The position numbers were made by a program, and so were the translations under genes. This document shows, one piece after another, positions 37,435-47,045 of a DNA stretch of 64,000 nucleotides; positions within the stretch are counted from its first letter, which is position 1; each line of letters begins with the position of its first letter. Below the pieces are notes generated by a model. It did not search any database, was not told where the DNA came from, and saw only the letters and a list, made by a program, of their open reading frames with translations. The stretch is from an uncultured Nitrosomonadales bacterium (GTDB taxonomy: Bacteria > Pseudomonadota > Gammaproteobacteria > Burkholderiales > Methylophilaceae): contig CAJWVO010000005.1 of NCBI GenBank assembly GCA_913048465.1, positions 1 to 64,000 of the forward strand. The letters are read 5' to 3'.

Positions 37435-38424
37435 CTATGAAAAAAATCTCTGGTCAGCTTCCTTAGGAATGTCTTGACCTGTTTGTTTTGCAGATTGAAG
37501 GATTTCCCAGAAGTACCGATAAGTGGCGCGATCATGCAGCTCACCTTTAAATTGTATCGGCCCCCAGTCAGCATCCTGGGCGAGTATCAATATTTCAGCC
37601 CCATCTTGTATTTCATTAAAATTTGGTTTCATCGCATCGACAATAGCAGTGATCTGGGTTGGATAGATACTCCACATTCTCATAAAGCCAAACTCATCTC
37701 GTGCTCTTTTCGCATCAGAGAAAGTGGTCTCGGTATTTTTTAAATCTAACGTAACGTTATGTGCAGGCAATACGCCATTAGCTATTGCCGCCGCAACCAC
37801 CTCACTTTTAGCTCTTGCTAGTAATTTATGATCAAATTGACCTGGGCTTCGCATCGCTGATGCAGGGATAGCGCCATGGTGACCACTGACAAAATCCATA
37901 AGCCCAAAATCTAACACTTGAAGCCAAGGAAGTTTTGCAATGTTATTCACGTCAGCGAGAGCTCCATGGGTTTCAATAAGTACGTGAATTGGAATTTCAC
38001 GATTAATATTATTCTCTTTAGCCACCTTTTGAATGTAAGCAATCATTTCTTTTGGCTGCTCGACATTAGTAGATTTGGGAATCGTAATATAACTGAGAAC
38101 GTTTCCTGCACCAGCAACGAGGATATCCACATCTTTTTTCCAATGTGGATGTGTGTAGTCATGAATCCTTGAACCAGCCATTTTAAATTGATTAGCTTCA
38201 GAATTGAGGATACGAACAATCATTTCAGCGTGTTCCTGCTCCTGGCCAGCAGCAGCACCATCCTCGCAGTCACAGGTAATGTTAAAGATGGGGCCTAATG
38301 ATTCTTGTAAACCGAGCGCCTTAGTGATTAATTTTTCACTGCCTGCAAAGTGTTCACACACAGGAATCATTGGAAAAGGTTTTTCACCTGTAAATAACGC
38401 TTCGTTAGGATGAGTTAAAGCCAT
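37435..38424 (-). CDS. HpcH/HpaI-family CoA-ester lyase (lyase A)
   Basis: 329 residues of the CitE-like HpcH/HpaI aldolase family, the size of malyl-CoA/beta-methylmalyl-CoA lyases. An acidic site is FNITCDCEDGAAAG near residue 47, and the metal-binding Glu is in IHVLIETHG near 150. Family members reversibly split malyl-, methylmalyl- or citramalyl-CoA. Here it sits between a mesaconyl-CoA-hydratase-like gene and prpB, so a C4/C5 acyl-CoA substrate is likely. The exact substrate is not resolved by sequence. Confidence 0.82.
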   Translation of the reverse strand: MALTHPNEALFTGEKPFPMIPVCEHFAGSEKLITKALGLQESLGPIFNITCDCEDGAAAGQEQEHAEMIVRILNSEANQFKMAGSRIHDYTHPHWKKDVDILVAGAGNVLSYITIPKSTNVEQPKEMIAYIQKVAKENNINREIPIHVLIETHGALADVNNIAKLPWLQVLDFGLMDFVSGHHGAIPASAMRSPGQFDHKLLARAKSEVVAAAIANGVLPAHNVTLDLKNTETTFSDAKRARDEFGFMRMWSIYPTQITAIVDAMKPNFNEIQDGAEILILAQDADWGPIQFKGELHDRATYRYFWEILQSAKQTGQDIPKEADQRFFS

Positions 38425-38426
38425 AA

Positions 38427-39488
38427 TTATTTCCTTTTTGGAATTACTACAAAATAATCAATATCAAGAACAATATTTGGGTTGTAAATTTTTTTCCCAT
38501 TTTTCTCACTGGTAACATTTTCAATAAGAGCACTAGGTGTGTTTTTTATGCCCAATTGTCGTAACCTTAAAATTCCAGCACCTGAAAAATTTTCATGCTC
38601 AAATTTATCGATAATTTCTGTTCTTGTGTAAATAGTATCTCCAGCAAATGTTGGATTTGAATGAACACCTGAATTTACACCCACCACTTGCAGAGCATTT
38701 TCTAGACCTTCAAATGATAATGACCGGCATAATGAGATGATGTGTCCTCCATAAATTAAACGTCTTTTAAATGGGGTAGATTTCATCATGTGAGCATCAA
38801 AGTGCAGCTTTGCATTATTCTGATAGAGCTTCGTCGCAAGGGTATGGTCTGTTTCATCAATAGTCATTCCAGAAGAATGATTTATGACCTGACCAATTTC
38901 ATAGTCTTTAAATAATAAATCTGATCCGGTATCTATAGTATTGAAATCCGCATATGAGACGCCATGGCGATGAATCTGAGATAAATCTGAAATCTCTGGT
39001 AAATCATTTGGGATGAGTTCGTTTATTTTTGAGTCATTATTTCTTTTTGGAACCATTACCCAGCGAATCCAGGAAAGTATTTCTTCATTATCTTGATTAA
39101 ATGTTGTTGACCTCACATAAACTACACCCGTCGACTTATTTGAATTTTCTTTTACGCCAATAACTTGAGACTCTGAGCGAATAGTATCTCCAACATAAGC
39201 ATTCCTCTTAAATTGAATATTTGCATAGCCTAGATTAGCTACCGCATTTAGAGAGATATCATTCACTGTTCGACCAAATGCGATATGGAAAAGCAACATA
39301 TCATCGATTGGGGCGGCATTTAAACCAATATTATTTGCAGTTAAAATAGAGCAGTGCAGAGGATTGCGATTACCTACAAGAGCAAGGTACAACGACACAT
39401 CTCCGTCAGAAATAGTTCTAGAAATAGCGTGCTGAAATACCTGTTTAGGTGAAAAATCCTCTAAAAAATTTCCTTGATGTTGGCTCAT
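38427..39488 (-). CDS. MaoC double-hotdog dehydratase, mesaconyl-CoA hydratase-like
   Basis: 353 residues, two hotdog halves, the size of Mch-type mesaconyl-CoA hydratases. FHIAFGRTVNDISLNAVANLG (about 66-86) closely resembles Mch-like proteins. At residues 39-45 it reads GNRNPLH, where single-hotdog MaoC enzymes have GDxNPxH, so the catalytic Asp position is Asn; the second half reads NNAKLHFD. Likely chemistry is interconversion of an enoyl-CoA and a 3-hydroxyacyl-CoA, such as mesaconyl-CoA and methylmalyl-CoA. It overlaps the upstream lyase by ATGA and the next lyase follows after 2 bases. Confidence 0.8.
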   Translation of the reverse strand: MSQHQGNFLEDFSPKQVFQHAISRTISDGDVSLYLALVGNRNPLHCSILTANNIGLNAAPIDDMLLFHIAFGRTVNDISLNAVANLGYANIQFKRNAYVGDTIRSESQVIGVKENSNKSTGVVYVRSTTFNQDNEEILSWIRWVMVPKRNNDSKINELIPNDLPEISDLSQIHRHGVSYADFNTIDTGSDLLFKDYEIGQVINHSSGMTIDETDHTLATKLYQNNAKLHFDAHMMKSTPFKRRLIYGGHIISLCRSLSFEGLENALQVVGVNSGVHSNPTFAGDTIYTRTEIIDKFEHENFSGAGILRLRQLGIKNTPSALIENVTSEKNGKKIYNPNIVLDIDYFVVIPKRK

Positions 39489-40366
39489 ATATTATTTTCC
39501 AATTCTTCCATCATTTCATACTGCACCAGTAATCTTTTTGCAGCGGTAACATGGTGGTGCTCAACTAATTTATCATCAACCACAACTGTTCCTCTTCCTA
39601 AAGCGTTAGCTTCTGCAAGTCCACTAATGATGGCTTTCGCCTGTTCAATTTCAGCAGGCTTCGGTGTGTAAGCATCATTGGCGTAAGCTAACTGATCTGG
39701 GTGGACTAAGGATTTTCCATCAAAACCCATATCTCTACCCATGCGGCAGGCATACTCAAAGGAAGCAGTATCTTTAAGATTGCTATGAATACCATCAATC
39801 ACTGACAAGCCATAGGCGCGTGCTGCCAAAATGACTAATGATAGACTGGTGGTGAGTGCGATTCGATCTTGCGTGGTCCTAGCATACATTTGGGATATAA
39901 GATCTGATGTTGCTAAGACCATACAAATAATCCGATCTGATGCACTTGCAATTTCTTTTGCATTTAAAACAGCCAAAGGACTTTCAATCATCACCATGAC
40001 TGAGATATCTTGACCACCACATCGATCTAACTCGGTAATACAATTAAGGATATCTTCTTTTGATTCAATATTTGGAAACAATATTGCATCAGGTTGAAGT
40101 GGGGCAACTGCTTTAATGTCATCCAAACCCCAGGGTGAGTCAAAATCATTAACACGAACAACAACCTCCCTTTTGCCATAACCTCTTTCTTGAAGCATCT
40201 CAATCACGTTATCTCTTGATTGGATTTTAGCATCCAGCAAGATAGGGTCGCCGAGATCCAAAATAATTGTATCAGCTCTTAATTCTTTTGCTTTTTCTAG
40301 ATACCTTTTATTGCATCCAGGTACATACAACATCGAACGTCTGGGTTTGTAAGTGTTTGTATTCAT
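39485..40366 (-). CDS. HpcH/HpaI-family CoA-ester lyase (lyase B, CitE-like)
   Basis: 293 residues of the CitE/CoA-ester lyase family. Typical parts: RRSMLYVPGCNKRYLEKA (9-26), VVRVND near 68, VMVMIESP near 124, and GFDGKSLVHPDQ near 220. At residues 37-41 it reads DLGDP where most relatives have DLEDA/G, an unusual change near the active site. It is the first gene of the minus operon, 73 bases from the nearer repeated promoter element. It may be a citramalyl-CoA or methylmalyl-CoA lyase, or a changed-function paralogue. Confidence 0.8.
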   Translation of the reverse strand: MNTNTYKPRRSMLYVPGCNKRYLEKAKELRADTIILDLGDPILLDAKIQSRDNVIEMLQERGYGKREVVVRVNDFDSPWGLDDIKAVAPLQPDAILFPNIESKEDILNCITELDRCGGQDISVMVMIESPLAVLNAKEIASASDRIICMVLATSDLISQMYARTTQDRIALTTSLSLVILAARAYGLSVIDGIHSNLKDTASFEYACRMGRDMGFDGKSLVHPDQLAYANDAYTPKPAEIEQAKAIISGLAEANALGRGTVVVDDKLVEHHHVTAAKRLLVQYEMMEELENNI

Positions 40367-40595
40367 CGCATCAATGTGAATAAATTATTAATTAGTACTA
40401 CATTCTAAATAATAAAAAAAATATGTCAATATTATTTTTAGTCTTATATATGTTTAATCTATATATTTATTAGTTTTACATATATATAGTAATAAAATCA
40501 ATAACTTAATAAAAAATATTTTTTTTAAATTTCTTGTTGCTTTTTTATTTAGTCTTATATAAGATATATATAAGTTAAATTTTTATTTATTGAGT
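40367..40595. promoter_or_regulatory. Divergent promoter region with repeated palindromic elements
   Basis: 229 bases, almost entirely A/T, between the prp-type operon and gntR. TAGTCTTATATA occurs at 40439-40450 and again at 40550-40561. The second copy is part of a palindrome at 40554-40574 with arms CTTATAT and ATATAAG, 21 bases before the gntR ATG. A similar TAGTTTTACATATATATAG lies at 40471. These are plausible operators for the GntR protein encoded next to them, controlling both gene sets and its own synthesis. Confidence 0.6.
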
Positions 40596-41306
40596 ATGAA
40601 CATACCTTTATATGTACAGGTCAAACAAAGAATCACGGAAGAGTTAGTTTCTGGTAAGTGGAGAGCAGGGGACATGATTCCAAGTGAGATTGAATTGGCG
40701 AATGATTTTAAAGTCAGCCAAGGAACCGTTCGAAAAGCCATTGATGCTCTCTCAAATGAGAAAATATTAGTTCGTCGCCAAGGAAAAGGGACCTATGTAA
40801 CCACTCATGATGAAGAGCAGATCCAATTACGTTTTTTGAGACTAACTTCAACCAAAGGCCATAAAGAAAAACTGGAAAGTGAACTATTTTCTTTTAAGAA
40901 AATACGATCCTCTAGCTATGTGGCTAAACAATTAAACCTTATTCCGGGCTCACCTGTATTTCAGATTAAGAGATTACTTACGTTTGACAAAAAACCCCTT
41001 ATCCTTGATGAAATTTATATTTCATCATCTGCCTTTAAAGGGTTAAACGAGGAGATGATCAATCAAAAAAAAGGGTCCCTATATCGACTTTATGAATCAC
41101 GCTATGGGGTTCAAATGCTTAAGGCCAATGAAAAAATTAAGGCTGTAGCCGCAGGAGATGAAGTTTCTAAATTATTAAGCATCCCAAAAAAAACACCATT
41201 ATTAAGCATTGAGAGACTCTCATATACCTATGGTGAGAAGCCTGTTGAGTGGAGGTTGGGATTGTGCCTCACTGAAAATTATCATTATCAGACGGAGCTT
41301 GAATAA
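40596..41306 (+). CDS. GntR-family (HutC/UTRA) transcriptional regulator
   Basis: About 236 residues. The N-terminal winged helix runs about 3-70 (QRITEELVSGKWRAGDMIPSEIELA, then SQGTVRKAIDAL and RRQGKGTYV). The C-terminal UTRA ligand-binding domain is about 90-230. I chose the ATG at 40596 (MNIPLYVQ), a typical start; a TTG 6 bases earlier is possible. UTRA proteins sense small metabolites. In many Betaproteobacteria a GntR gene precedes the sdh genes, as here. It is 1 base from the malic enzyme gene, so it reports on its own operon. Confidence 0.9.
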   Translation: MNIPLYVQVKQRITEELVSGKWRAGDMIPSEIELANDFKVSQGTVRKAIDALSNEKILVRRQGKGTYVTTHDEEQIQLRFLRLTSTKGHKEKLESELFSFKKIRSSSYVAKQLNLIPGSPVFQIKRLLTFDKKPLILDEIYISSSAFKGLNEEMINQKKGSLYRLYESRYGVQMLKANEKIKAVAAGDEVSKLLSIPKKTPLLSIERLSYTYGEKPVEWRLGLCLTENYHYQTELE

Positions 41307-41307
41307 A

Positions 41308-42513
41308 ATGTCTTTAAAAGATGAAGCGCTAAATTATCACGAGCATCCAAAGCCTGGTAAGATTGAGATTGCTTCAATGAAGCAGTGTAATACAGCCTAT
41401 GACTTATCTCTCGCTTATTCACCAGGAGTGGCAGAGCCAGCCAGAGCCATTCAAAACGATAAAGAAAATGCCTATCGATATACCAACAAAGGAAATTTGG
41501 TTGCGGTTATTTCCAATGGAACTGCTGTTTTAGGTCTTGGAGATACGGGCGCGCTTGCCAGTAAGCCAGTCATGGAAGGCAAGGGCATCCTTTTTAAAAA
41601 ATTTGCCGATATAGATGTATACGATATTGAGATCGATTTATCTGATCCTGATCAGTTTATAGAAACTGTTGCTGCGATATCACCTACCTTTGGTGGTATT
41701 AATCTTGAAGATATTAAGGCTCCAGAATGTTTCTATATTGAAGGTGAATTAAAAAAGCGTCTTAACATTCCTGTGTTTCATGATGATCAACATGGTACAG
41801 CAGTGATCGTGGCTGCAGGATTACAAAATGCATTAGAAATTGTTAATAAAAAAATTACTGATATTAAGGTGGTATTTCTTGGTGCTGGCGCTGCTGGGTT
41901 ATCCTGTGCGCGTTTAATCAGACATTTGGGGGTAAATGACATCCATCTCGTTGATCGAAAAGGGGTATTAAATAAATCAAGAGATGATGCCAATATCTAT
42001 AACCAAGAATTTTTAAGTGACACCAAAGCAACAACATTGGAAGAAATTATTGAAGATACGGATGTGTTTATCGGCTTATCTGGTGCCAATTTATTTCCAA
42101 AAGAATACTTATTAAAAATGAAAAGAGATCCGATTGTTTTTGCTCTAGCCAATCCTGATCCTGAAATCACGCCAGTTGAAGCTAGATCTGTAAGAAATGA
42201 TGTCATCATGGCAACAGGTAGATCTGATTATGCAAATCAAGTAAATAATGTACTGGGTTTTCCGTTTTTATTCAGAGGGGCTTTGGATGCAAGAGCGCCA
42301 CAGATCTCAATGAATATGATGTTAGCCGCATCTGAGGGATTGGCTAAATTAACTAAAGAGGAGGTTCCACAGTCAGTGCTGGATGCCTATCAAGTGAAGG
42401 AATTAAAATTTGGACCTGACTACATTATCCCTAAACCATTTGATCCAAGATTAAAAGAGTATGTAGCAGAAAGTGTTCGCCTGGCGGCTTTAAAAGAATT
42501 TCATGGAAAATAG
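41308..42513 (+). CDS. maeB: NADP-type malic enzyme, single-domain (MaeB-like without PTA domain)
   Basis: 401 residues containing YSPGVAEP near residue 39, [15 protein letters not shown], and the NAD(P) fold with [15 protein letters not shown] near 190. It oxidatively decarboxylates malate to pyruvate and CO2, giving NADPH or NADH. Most proteobacterial MaeB proteins carry a C-terminal phosphotransacetylase-like domain (about 750 residues in total), which is absent here. The ATG at 41308 is 1 base behind the gntR stop; longer forms would run into gntR. The sdhC start lies inside its last codons. Confidence 0.9.
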   Translation: MSLKDEALNYHEHPKPGKIEIASMKQCNTAYDLSLAYSPGVAEPARAIQNDKENAYRYTNKGNLVAVISNGTAVLGLGDTGALASKPVMEGKGILFKKFADIDVYDIEIDLSDPDQFIETVAAISPTFGGINLEDIKAPECFYIEGELKKRLNIPVFHDDQHGTAVIVAAGLQNALEIVNKKITDIKVVFLGAGAAGLSCARLIRHLGVNDIHLVDRKGVLNKSRDDANIYNQEFLSDTKATTLEEIIEDTDVFIGLSGANLFPKEYLLKMKRDPIVFALANPDPEITPVEARSVRNDVIMATGRSDYANQVNNVLGFPFLFRGALDARAPQISMNMMLAASEGLAKLTKEEVPQSVLDAYQVKELKFGPDYIIPKPFDPRLKEYVAESVRLAALKEFHGK

Positions 42514-42877
42514 AAATCCAAAAAATTTAAATCTATTTACCATTCGATTTCCTGTGCCTGCTATGGTTTCGATTTTGCACCGGGTGAGCGGTGTTGTTTT
42601 GTTTGTGTTGATGCCATTGTTGACAATATCGCTCTACTGGTCATTAAAAAATGAAAATATCTTTAACTGGGTACTTTTGTTATTTGATACGACGTTATTT
42701 AAGTTAATCAAGTGCCTTATGTTATGGGGCATTATTCACCATTTGATCGCTGGCACAAGACACCTCTTGCTTGATTTGCATTTTGGTGTTGATCTGATTA
42801 TTGCGCGGATGACCAGTAAGATTGTTTTGGTGGTGAGTTTCCTTCTGACATTCATTACAGGGATTTGGTTATGGTAA
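42503..42877 (+). CDS. sdhC: Succinate dehydrogenase cytochrome b556 subunit
   Basis: 124-residue membrane anchor with three hydrophobic segments and the SdhC signature ISILHRVSGVVLF (about 21-33), plus His residues in WGIIHHLIAGTRHLLLD for haem b. It anchors SdhAB and takes part in ubiquinone binding. It overlaps the malic enzyme gene by 11 bases and sdhD by 7 bases. Confidence 0.93.
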   Translation: MENRNPKNLNLFTIRFPVPAMVSILHRVSGVVLFVLMPLLTISLYWSLKNENIFNWVLLLFDTTLFKLIKCLMLWGIIHHLIAGTRHLLLDLHFGVDLIIARMTSKIVLVVSFLLTFITGIWLW

Positions 42878-43218
42878 AAAATCCTTTTTTCAACTTGTTT
42901 GGCGGAATGACACAGTGGCTTTACCAAAGATTCTCGGCATTTTGTTTATATTTTTTTATTGTCTATCTTATTTTTAATTGGGTTCAAATTGATCATTTGG
43001 ATTATCAAGCTTGGGTGAATTTTTTTGAATCCGTCATTCACCGCTCAATTATTACTATTTTATTTTTAATTACTTTTTTCCATGGCTGGATAGGGGTTCA
43101 GCATGTGATTGATGATTACATTAAAAATAAGTGGATGAATCAGGCCATATATTTAATTTTACTTTTTAGCATGGTTTTACAGATTATTTTTTTAGTTTTA
43201 TTTCTTTTGGATATTTAA
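42871..43218 (+). CDS. sdhD: Succinate dehydrogenase hydrophobic anchor subunit
   Basis: 115-residue anchor with three membrane segments and the conserved FFHGWIGVQHVIDDYI stretch (about 70-85), which includes a haem/quinone-site His and Asp. The ATG at 42871 overlaps the sdhC stop; a TTG two codons earlier is less likely. It is followed by sdhA after 3 bases. Confidence 0.92.
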   Translation: MVKNPFFNLFGGMTQWLYQRFSAFCLYFFIVYLIFNWVQIDHLDYQAWVNFFESVIHRSIITILFLITFFHGWIGVQHVIDDYIKNKWMNQAIYLILLFSMVLQIIFLVLFLLDI

Positions 43219-43221
43219 CAG

Positions 43222-44973
43222 ATGCAGCATTTTAAATTTGATGTCTTAGTTGTGGGTGCTGGTGGAGCTGGTTTAAGAAGCGCTCTGCAGCTCTCAGATG
43301 CAGGATTAAATGTTGCTGTGTTGTCAAAAGTTTTTCCGACACGTTCTCATACTGTTGCAGCTCAGGGAGGAGTAGCTGCAGCACTTGGGAATGTGACGGA
43401 AGATAAATGGATCTGGCACATGTATGACACAATTAAAGGATCAGATTACTTGGGTGATCAGGATGCGATTGAATATATGTGTAAGAATGCGGCTGATGCA
43501 ATCTATGAGTTAGAACACTACGGCATGCCATTTGATCGAAATTCAGATGGCAAAATCTATCAACGTCCATTCGGTGGAATGACTAAAAATTTTGGTGAGT
43601 CTGCCATGTCACGCACCTGTGCCGTTGCTGATCGCACCGGCCATGCAATGCTGCATACGTTGTATCAAAGAAATGTAAAGAATAACACTCAGTTTTTCAT
43701 TGAATGGAGCACGCTAGACCTGATTAAGACACAGGATGATGAGGTGCTAGGTGTCATTGCGTATGAGATGGCCACGGGTCAGTTAGCCATCTTTCAGGCC
43801 AAAAAAATAATCTTTGCCACTGGCGGTGCGGGCAGAATATTTGAGGCAAGTACCAATGCTTATATTAATACAGGGGATGGATTAGGCATGGCTGCTCGAG
43901 CAAACATTCCTTTAGAAGACATGGAATTCTGGCAGTTCCATCCGACAGGGATTGCGGGAGCTGGAGTGTTGGTGACAGAGGGATGTCGTGGTGAGGGCGG
44001 GTATCTTGAAAATTCGGATGGCGAGCGTTTTATGGAACGATACGCGCCAAATGCTAAAGACCTTGCGAGCCGTGATGTTGTATCTAGAGCAATTGCCACA
44101 GAGATAAAAAATGGCAAGGGTGTTGGAAAAAATAAAAATGCTGTTTATTTGCAACTAGCTCACCTCGGAGAAGATAAAATTAATGAGAAATTGCCCGGCA
44201 TACGTGAGATTGCAATTAAATTTGCTAATGCCGACCCAATCAAAGACCCCATTCCTGTTGTGCCGACTGTCCATTATATGATGGGTGGTATTCCAACAAA
44301 CTTACATGGCCAGGTCAGAAAAAATGATTCTGGCGATCAAGTTGAAAATTTTTATGCCGTCGGTGAATGTGCATGCGTGTCTGTTCATGGGGCTAATCGA
44401 TTAGGCTCTAATTCACTGCTTGATCTAATTGTTTTTGGCAGAGCTGCAGGGTTGCATGTGATTGATTCCATAGATCAAAAAGCAAAATACCCAGACATAC
44501 CTAAAGAAGCTGTTGAATTTACTCAACAAAGAGTGGCGTCCTTGAATACACAATGCAAAGGTTCTGAAAATATTGTCCAACTAGGAAATGATTTACGCTC
44601 CACTATGCAACAGCATTGTGGTGTATTTAGATTCCCTGAATTACTAAAAGAAGGGGTAAAAAAAATTCACGATATTGCGGAACGTTCTGAAAGGTTACAA
44701 ATTTCAGATACCAGCAATGTCTTTAATACAGCAAGAATTGATGCTCTGGAATTAAAAAATTTAATTGAGGTCGCTAAAGCCACGATTGAATCTGCTCATG
44801 CGCGTGAGGAAAGTCGAGGTGCTCACTGCCGGTCTGATTTTGAAGATAGAAATGATGAGCAATGGTTAAAACATACCTTGTACTACTCACAAACCAATAT
44901 CATTGGTTATCGTCCGGTAAATTTAAAACCATTAACAGTGGAAACTTTTCCACTTAAAAAAAGGGTGTATTAA
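43222..44973 (+). CDS. sdhA: Succinate dehydrogenase flavoprotein subunit
   Basis: 583 residues. The FAD-binding Rossmann motif is [13 protein letters not shown] (about 10-22), the covalent-FAD His is in [11 protein letters not shown] near residue 43, and the active-site loop is FHPTGI near 240. It oxidises succinate to fumarate. It links methylisocitrate lyase output to fumarase in the same cluster. Length and motifs are fully typical. Confidence 0.97.
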   Translation: MQHFKFDVLVVGAGGAGLRSALQLSDAGLNVAVLSKVFPTRSHTVAAQGGVAAALGNVTEDKWIWHMYDTIKGSDYLGDQDAIEYMCKNAADAIYELEHYGMPFDRNSDGKIYQRPFGGMTKNFGESAMSRTCAVADRTGHAMLHTLYQRNVKNNTQFFIEWSTLDLIKTQDDEVLGVIAYEMATGQLAIFQAKKIIFATGGAGRIFEASTNAYINTGDGLGMAARANIPLEDMEFWQFHPTGIAGAGVLVTEGCRGEGGYLENSDGERFMERYAPNAKDLASRDVVSRAIATEIKNGKGVGKNKNAVYLQLAHLGEDKINEKLPGIREIAIKFANADPIKDPIPVVPTVHYMMGGIPTNLHGQVRKNDSGDQVENFYAVGECACVSVHGANRLGSNSLLDLIVFGRAAGLHVIDSIDQKAKYPDIPKEAVEFTQQRVASLNTQCKGSENIVQLGNDLRSTMQQHCGVFRFPELLKEGVKKIHDIAERSERLQISDTSNVFNTARIDALELKNLIEVAKATIESAHAREESRGAHCRSDFEDRNDEQWLKHTLYYSQTNIIGYRPVNLKPLTVETFPLKKRVY

Positions 44974-44975
44974 TT

Positions 44976-45713
44976 ATGAAGTTTTCAGTATATCGATTTG
45001 ACCCTGAAGTTGATAAAAAACCTTACATGAAAAAATATGAGGTTGATTTAGATGATGGTGATCAGATGCTATTAGATGCTTTGATGAAGATAAAACAACA
45101 AGATGAAACCTTGGCATTAAGAAAATCGTGTCGCGAAGGTGTCTGTGGATCTGACGGGATGAATATTAATGGAAAAAATGGTTTAGCCTGTGTTACCAAA
45201 TTAAAGGATTTGAAAGAGCCAGTTGTGATTCGCCCGATGCCAGGACTTCCTGTGATCAAAGATTTAATTGTGGATATGGATCAATTTTTCAAAAACTATC
45301 ATGATGTGAAGCCATATTTCATTAATAATGAAGAGGCCCCCAAAACTGAAAGACTTCAATCTCCTGAAGATCGTAAAAAGCTTGATGGATTATATGAATG
45401 TATTTTGTGTGGTGCATGTACCACCTCCTGCCCATCTTTCTGGTGGGGGCCAGATAAATTTATGGGACCTGCAGCATTACTGCAATCCTATCGATTCTTA
45501 GCGGATTCTCGTGATCAAGGTGGCGAGGAGCGTTTAAAATTTTTAGACCACGAAGACCGTTTGTTTCGTTGCCATAATATTATGAATTGCGCTGATGTTT
45601 GCCCTAAAGGATTAAGTCCCGCAAAGGCAATATCTGGTATTAAGGAATTGCAGTTTAAAAGAAAAAAATCATCTGTGAAGAAAATATTTTCACTTAAAAA
45701 GGAGTCTTCATGA
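44976..45713 (+). CDS. sdhB: Succinate dehydrogenase iron-sulfur subunit
   Basis: 245 residues with three cluster-binding regions: the [2Fe-2S] site CREGVCGSDGMNINGKNGLAC (the first Cys near residue 57), and the [4Fe-4S]/[3Fe-4S] sites CILCGACTTSCPSFWW and CHNIMNCADVCPKGL. It passes electrons from SdhA to quinone. It overlaps sdhE by 4 bases. Confidence 0.97.
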   Translation: MKFSVYRFDPEVDKKPYMKKYEVDLDDGDQMLLDALMKIKQQDETLALRKSCREGVCGSDGMNINGKNGLACVTKLKDLKEPVVIRPMPGLPVIKDLIVDMDQFFKNYHDVKPYFINNEEAPKTERLQSPEDRKKLDGLYECILCGACTTSCPSFWWGPDKFMGPAALLQSYRFLADSRDQGGEERLKFLDHEDRLFRCHNIMNCADVCPKGLSPAKAISGIKELQFKRKKSSVKKIFSLKKESS

Positions 45714-45928
45714 ACATTGATCATGTTATTCGATATAAAAGCAGAAGAGGTTTGCTAGAACTTGATCTTGTGTTGGGAGATTTTTATCAAAACGAATATG
45801 AGTCATTGTCGTTAATTGAGAAAAACGCTTTATTAAAAATATTAAAAAAACAAGACAATGATCTATGGAATATTTTATCTACACGAAATTTAAGAGAGTT
45901 GATCAAAGAAGAGGTAAGTGATGATTAA
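45710..45928 (+). CDS. sdhE: FAD assembly factor SdhE
   Basis: 72-residue SdhE/YgfY protein that promotes covalent flavinylation of SdhA. The functional RGLLE motif (about 12-16) inside RYKSRRGLLELDLVLGDFY is intact. It overlaps the end of sdhB and the start of the next lyase gene. Its place directly after sdhB is common in Betaproteobacteria. Confidence 0.93.
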   Translation: MNIDHVIRYKSRRGLLELDLVLGDFYQNEYESLSLIEKNALLKILKKQDNDLWNILSTRNLRELIKEEVSDD

Positions 45929-47045
45929 TGAAAAAAATATCTCAAAAATAGAGTCAGATTTATTTGGTGGGTTTTGGCCTGGAATTCAGCTGTATTACCC
46001 TCCTGTGAAATATTCACCCTCTAATAGCACTTATGAGGATTTAGAGGCTGCATCAGCTAGGTTTAAGAAACATGCTCACCAGACAATTGCTCACACTCTA
46101 ATTTTTGATTTGGAAGATGGATGTAGTAAAAAAGAATTAAGTCGAGAGCTATTAAAATTAGAGCTAGGTGGTTTAAGAAAATCTAGACCGGATGTGCAAA
46201 TTGCTATCCGAATTAATCCATTCAGAACAACGGAGTTTGAAAAAGATATTACTTTATTAAAAGTGGTATCTGATTATGTTGACGTGGTCATGCTGGCTAA
46301 AGCAGGTGAAGCCTATGGCTCTGCTGAGGTGAGAGATTTATCAAGCATTCTCTTAGACCTGAATCCAAAAATCACGATTCAGCCAATTATTGAACATCCA
46401 AGATCATTAAAAATCGTTCCTGACTTAATGTCCTATAACACGGTAAAACATGTGGTGTTTGGTATTCATGATTTTTCCAAAGCCATGGGCATCAATATTA
46501 CGCCTACCAATTGGATCGAGGAGCTGACTTATTTTTTAAATCAAATTATGTTTGAAGCTCGAATCGCCGGGAAAGGTGTTATTGGTGGAGTCGAAACTTT
46601 AATTGGTGAACATATCATGCCAGAAAAATTTATTGAGCCACATGATGTTCGCCGCTGGTTAGATTTGCACGGGGATGATGAGTCACGCATCGTTTATCGT
46701 CACGCAGTGACTGAAGCAGAAAAAGGATTAACAGGAAAACAGGTAATTCATCCAGGACACATTCATTTATGTAAAGTAGCATACACTCCATCCCCAACAG
46801 AAATTAATCTGAGAATAAGAGTATTAAAAGCTGCAATTGAAGCAGATGCATTGCTTGGTGGAGCAATTAAATTTGAGGGTGAGATGCTCGATCCTCCCAT
46901 GTTTGGTAAAGCGTTGCAGACGCTCTTAAGAGCTCATGCGCTTAGAGCTTTAAATCAAGACGATACAGATTTTGCGATTAGTGTTCTAAATAAATTACCA
47001 GCTCAAGTAATTCGTGAAAACTGGCCTTATGGAGCAATACTATAA
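45921..47045 (+). CDS. HpcH/HpaI-family CoA-ester lyase (lyase C, long form)
   Basis: 374 residues, longer than the other two lyases in the cluster. It keeps LIFDLEDGCSKKE near residue 58, IAIRINPF near 94, IQPIIEHP near 155 and GKQVIHPGH near 272. The metal-site Glu is therefore present. The ATG at 45921 follows GAGGT, whereas the earlier GTG does not. It lies between sdhE and an acyl-CoA synthetase (1-base overlap), so it may act on the CoA ester that enzyme makes. The substrate is unknown; malyl- or citramalyl-CoA types are likely. Confidence 0.78.
   Translation: MINEKNISKIESDLFGGFWPGIQLYYPPVKYSPSNSTYEDLEAASARFKKHAHQTIAHTLIFDLEDGCSKKELSRELLKLELGGLRKSRPDVQIAIRINPFRTTEFEKDITLLKVVSDYVDVVMLAKAGEAYGSAEVRDLSSILLDLNPKITIQPIIEHPRSLKIVPDLMSYNTVKHVVFGIHDFSKAMGINITPTNWIEELTYFLNQIMFEARIAGKGVIGGVETLIGEHIMPEKFIEPHDVRRWLDLHGDDESRIVYRHAVTEAEKGLTGKQVIHPGHIHLCKVAYTPSPTEINLRIRVLKAAIEADALLGGAIKFEGEMLDPPMFGKALQTLLRAHALRALNQDDTDFAISVLNKLPAQVIRENWPYGAIL

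Noticed and set aside
43912-44154. Minus-strand frames inside sdhA
   Set aside because: They lie opposite highly conserved SdhA codons and show no family pattern or ribosome site.
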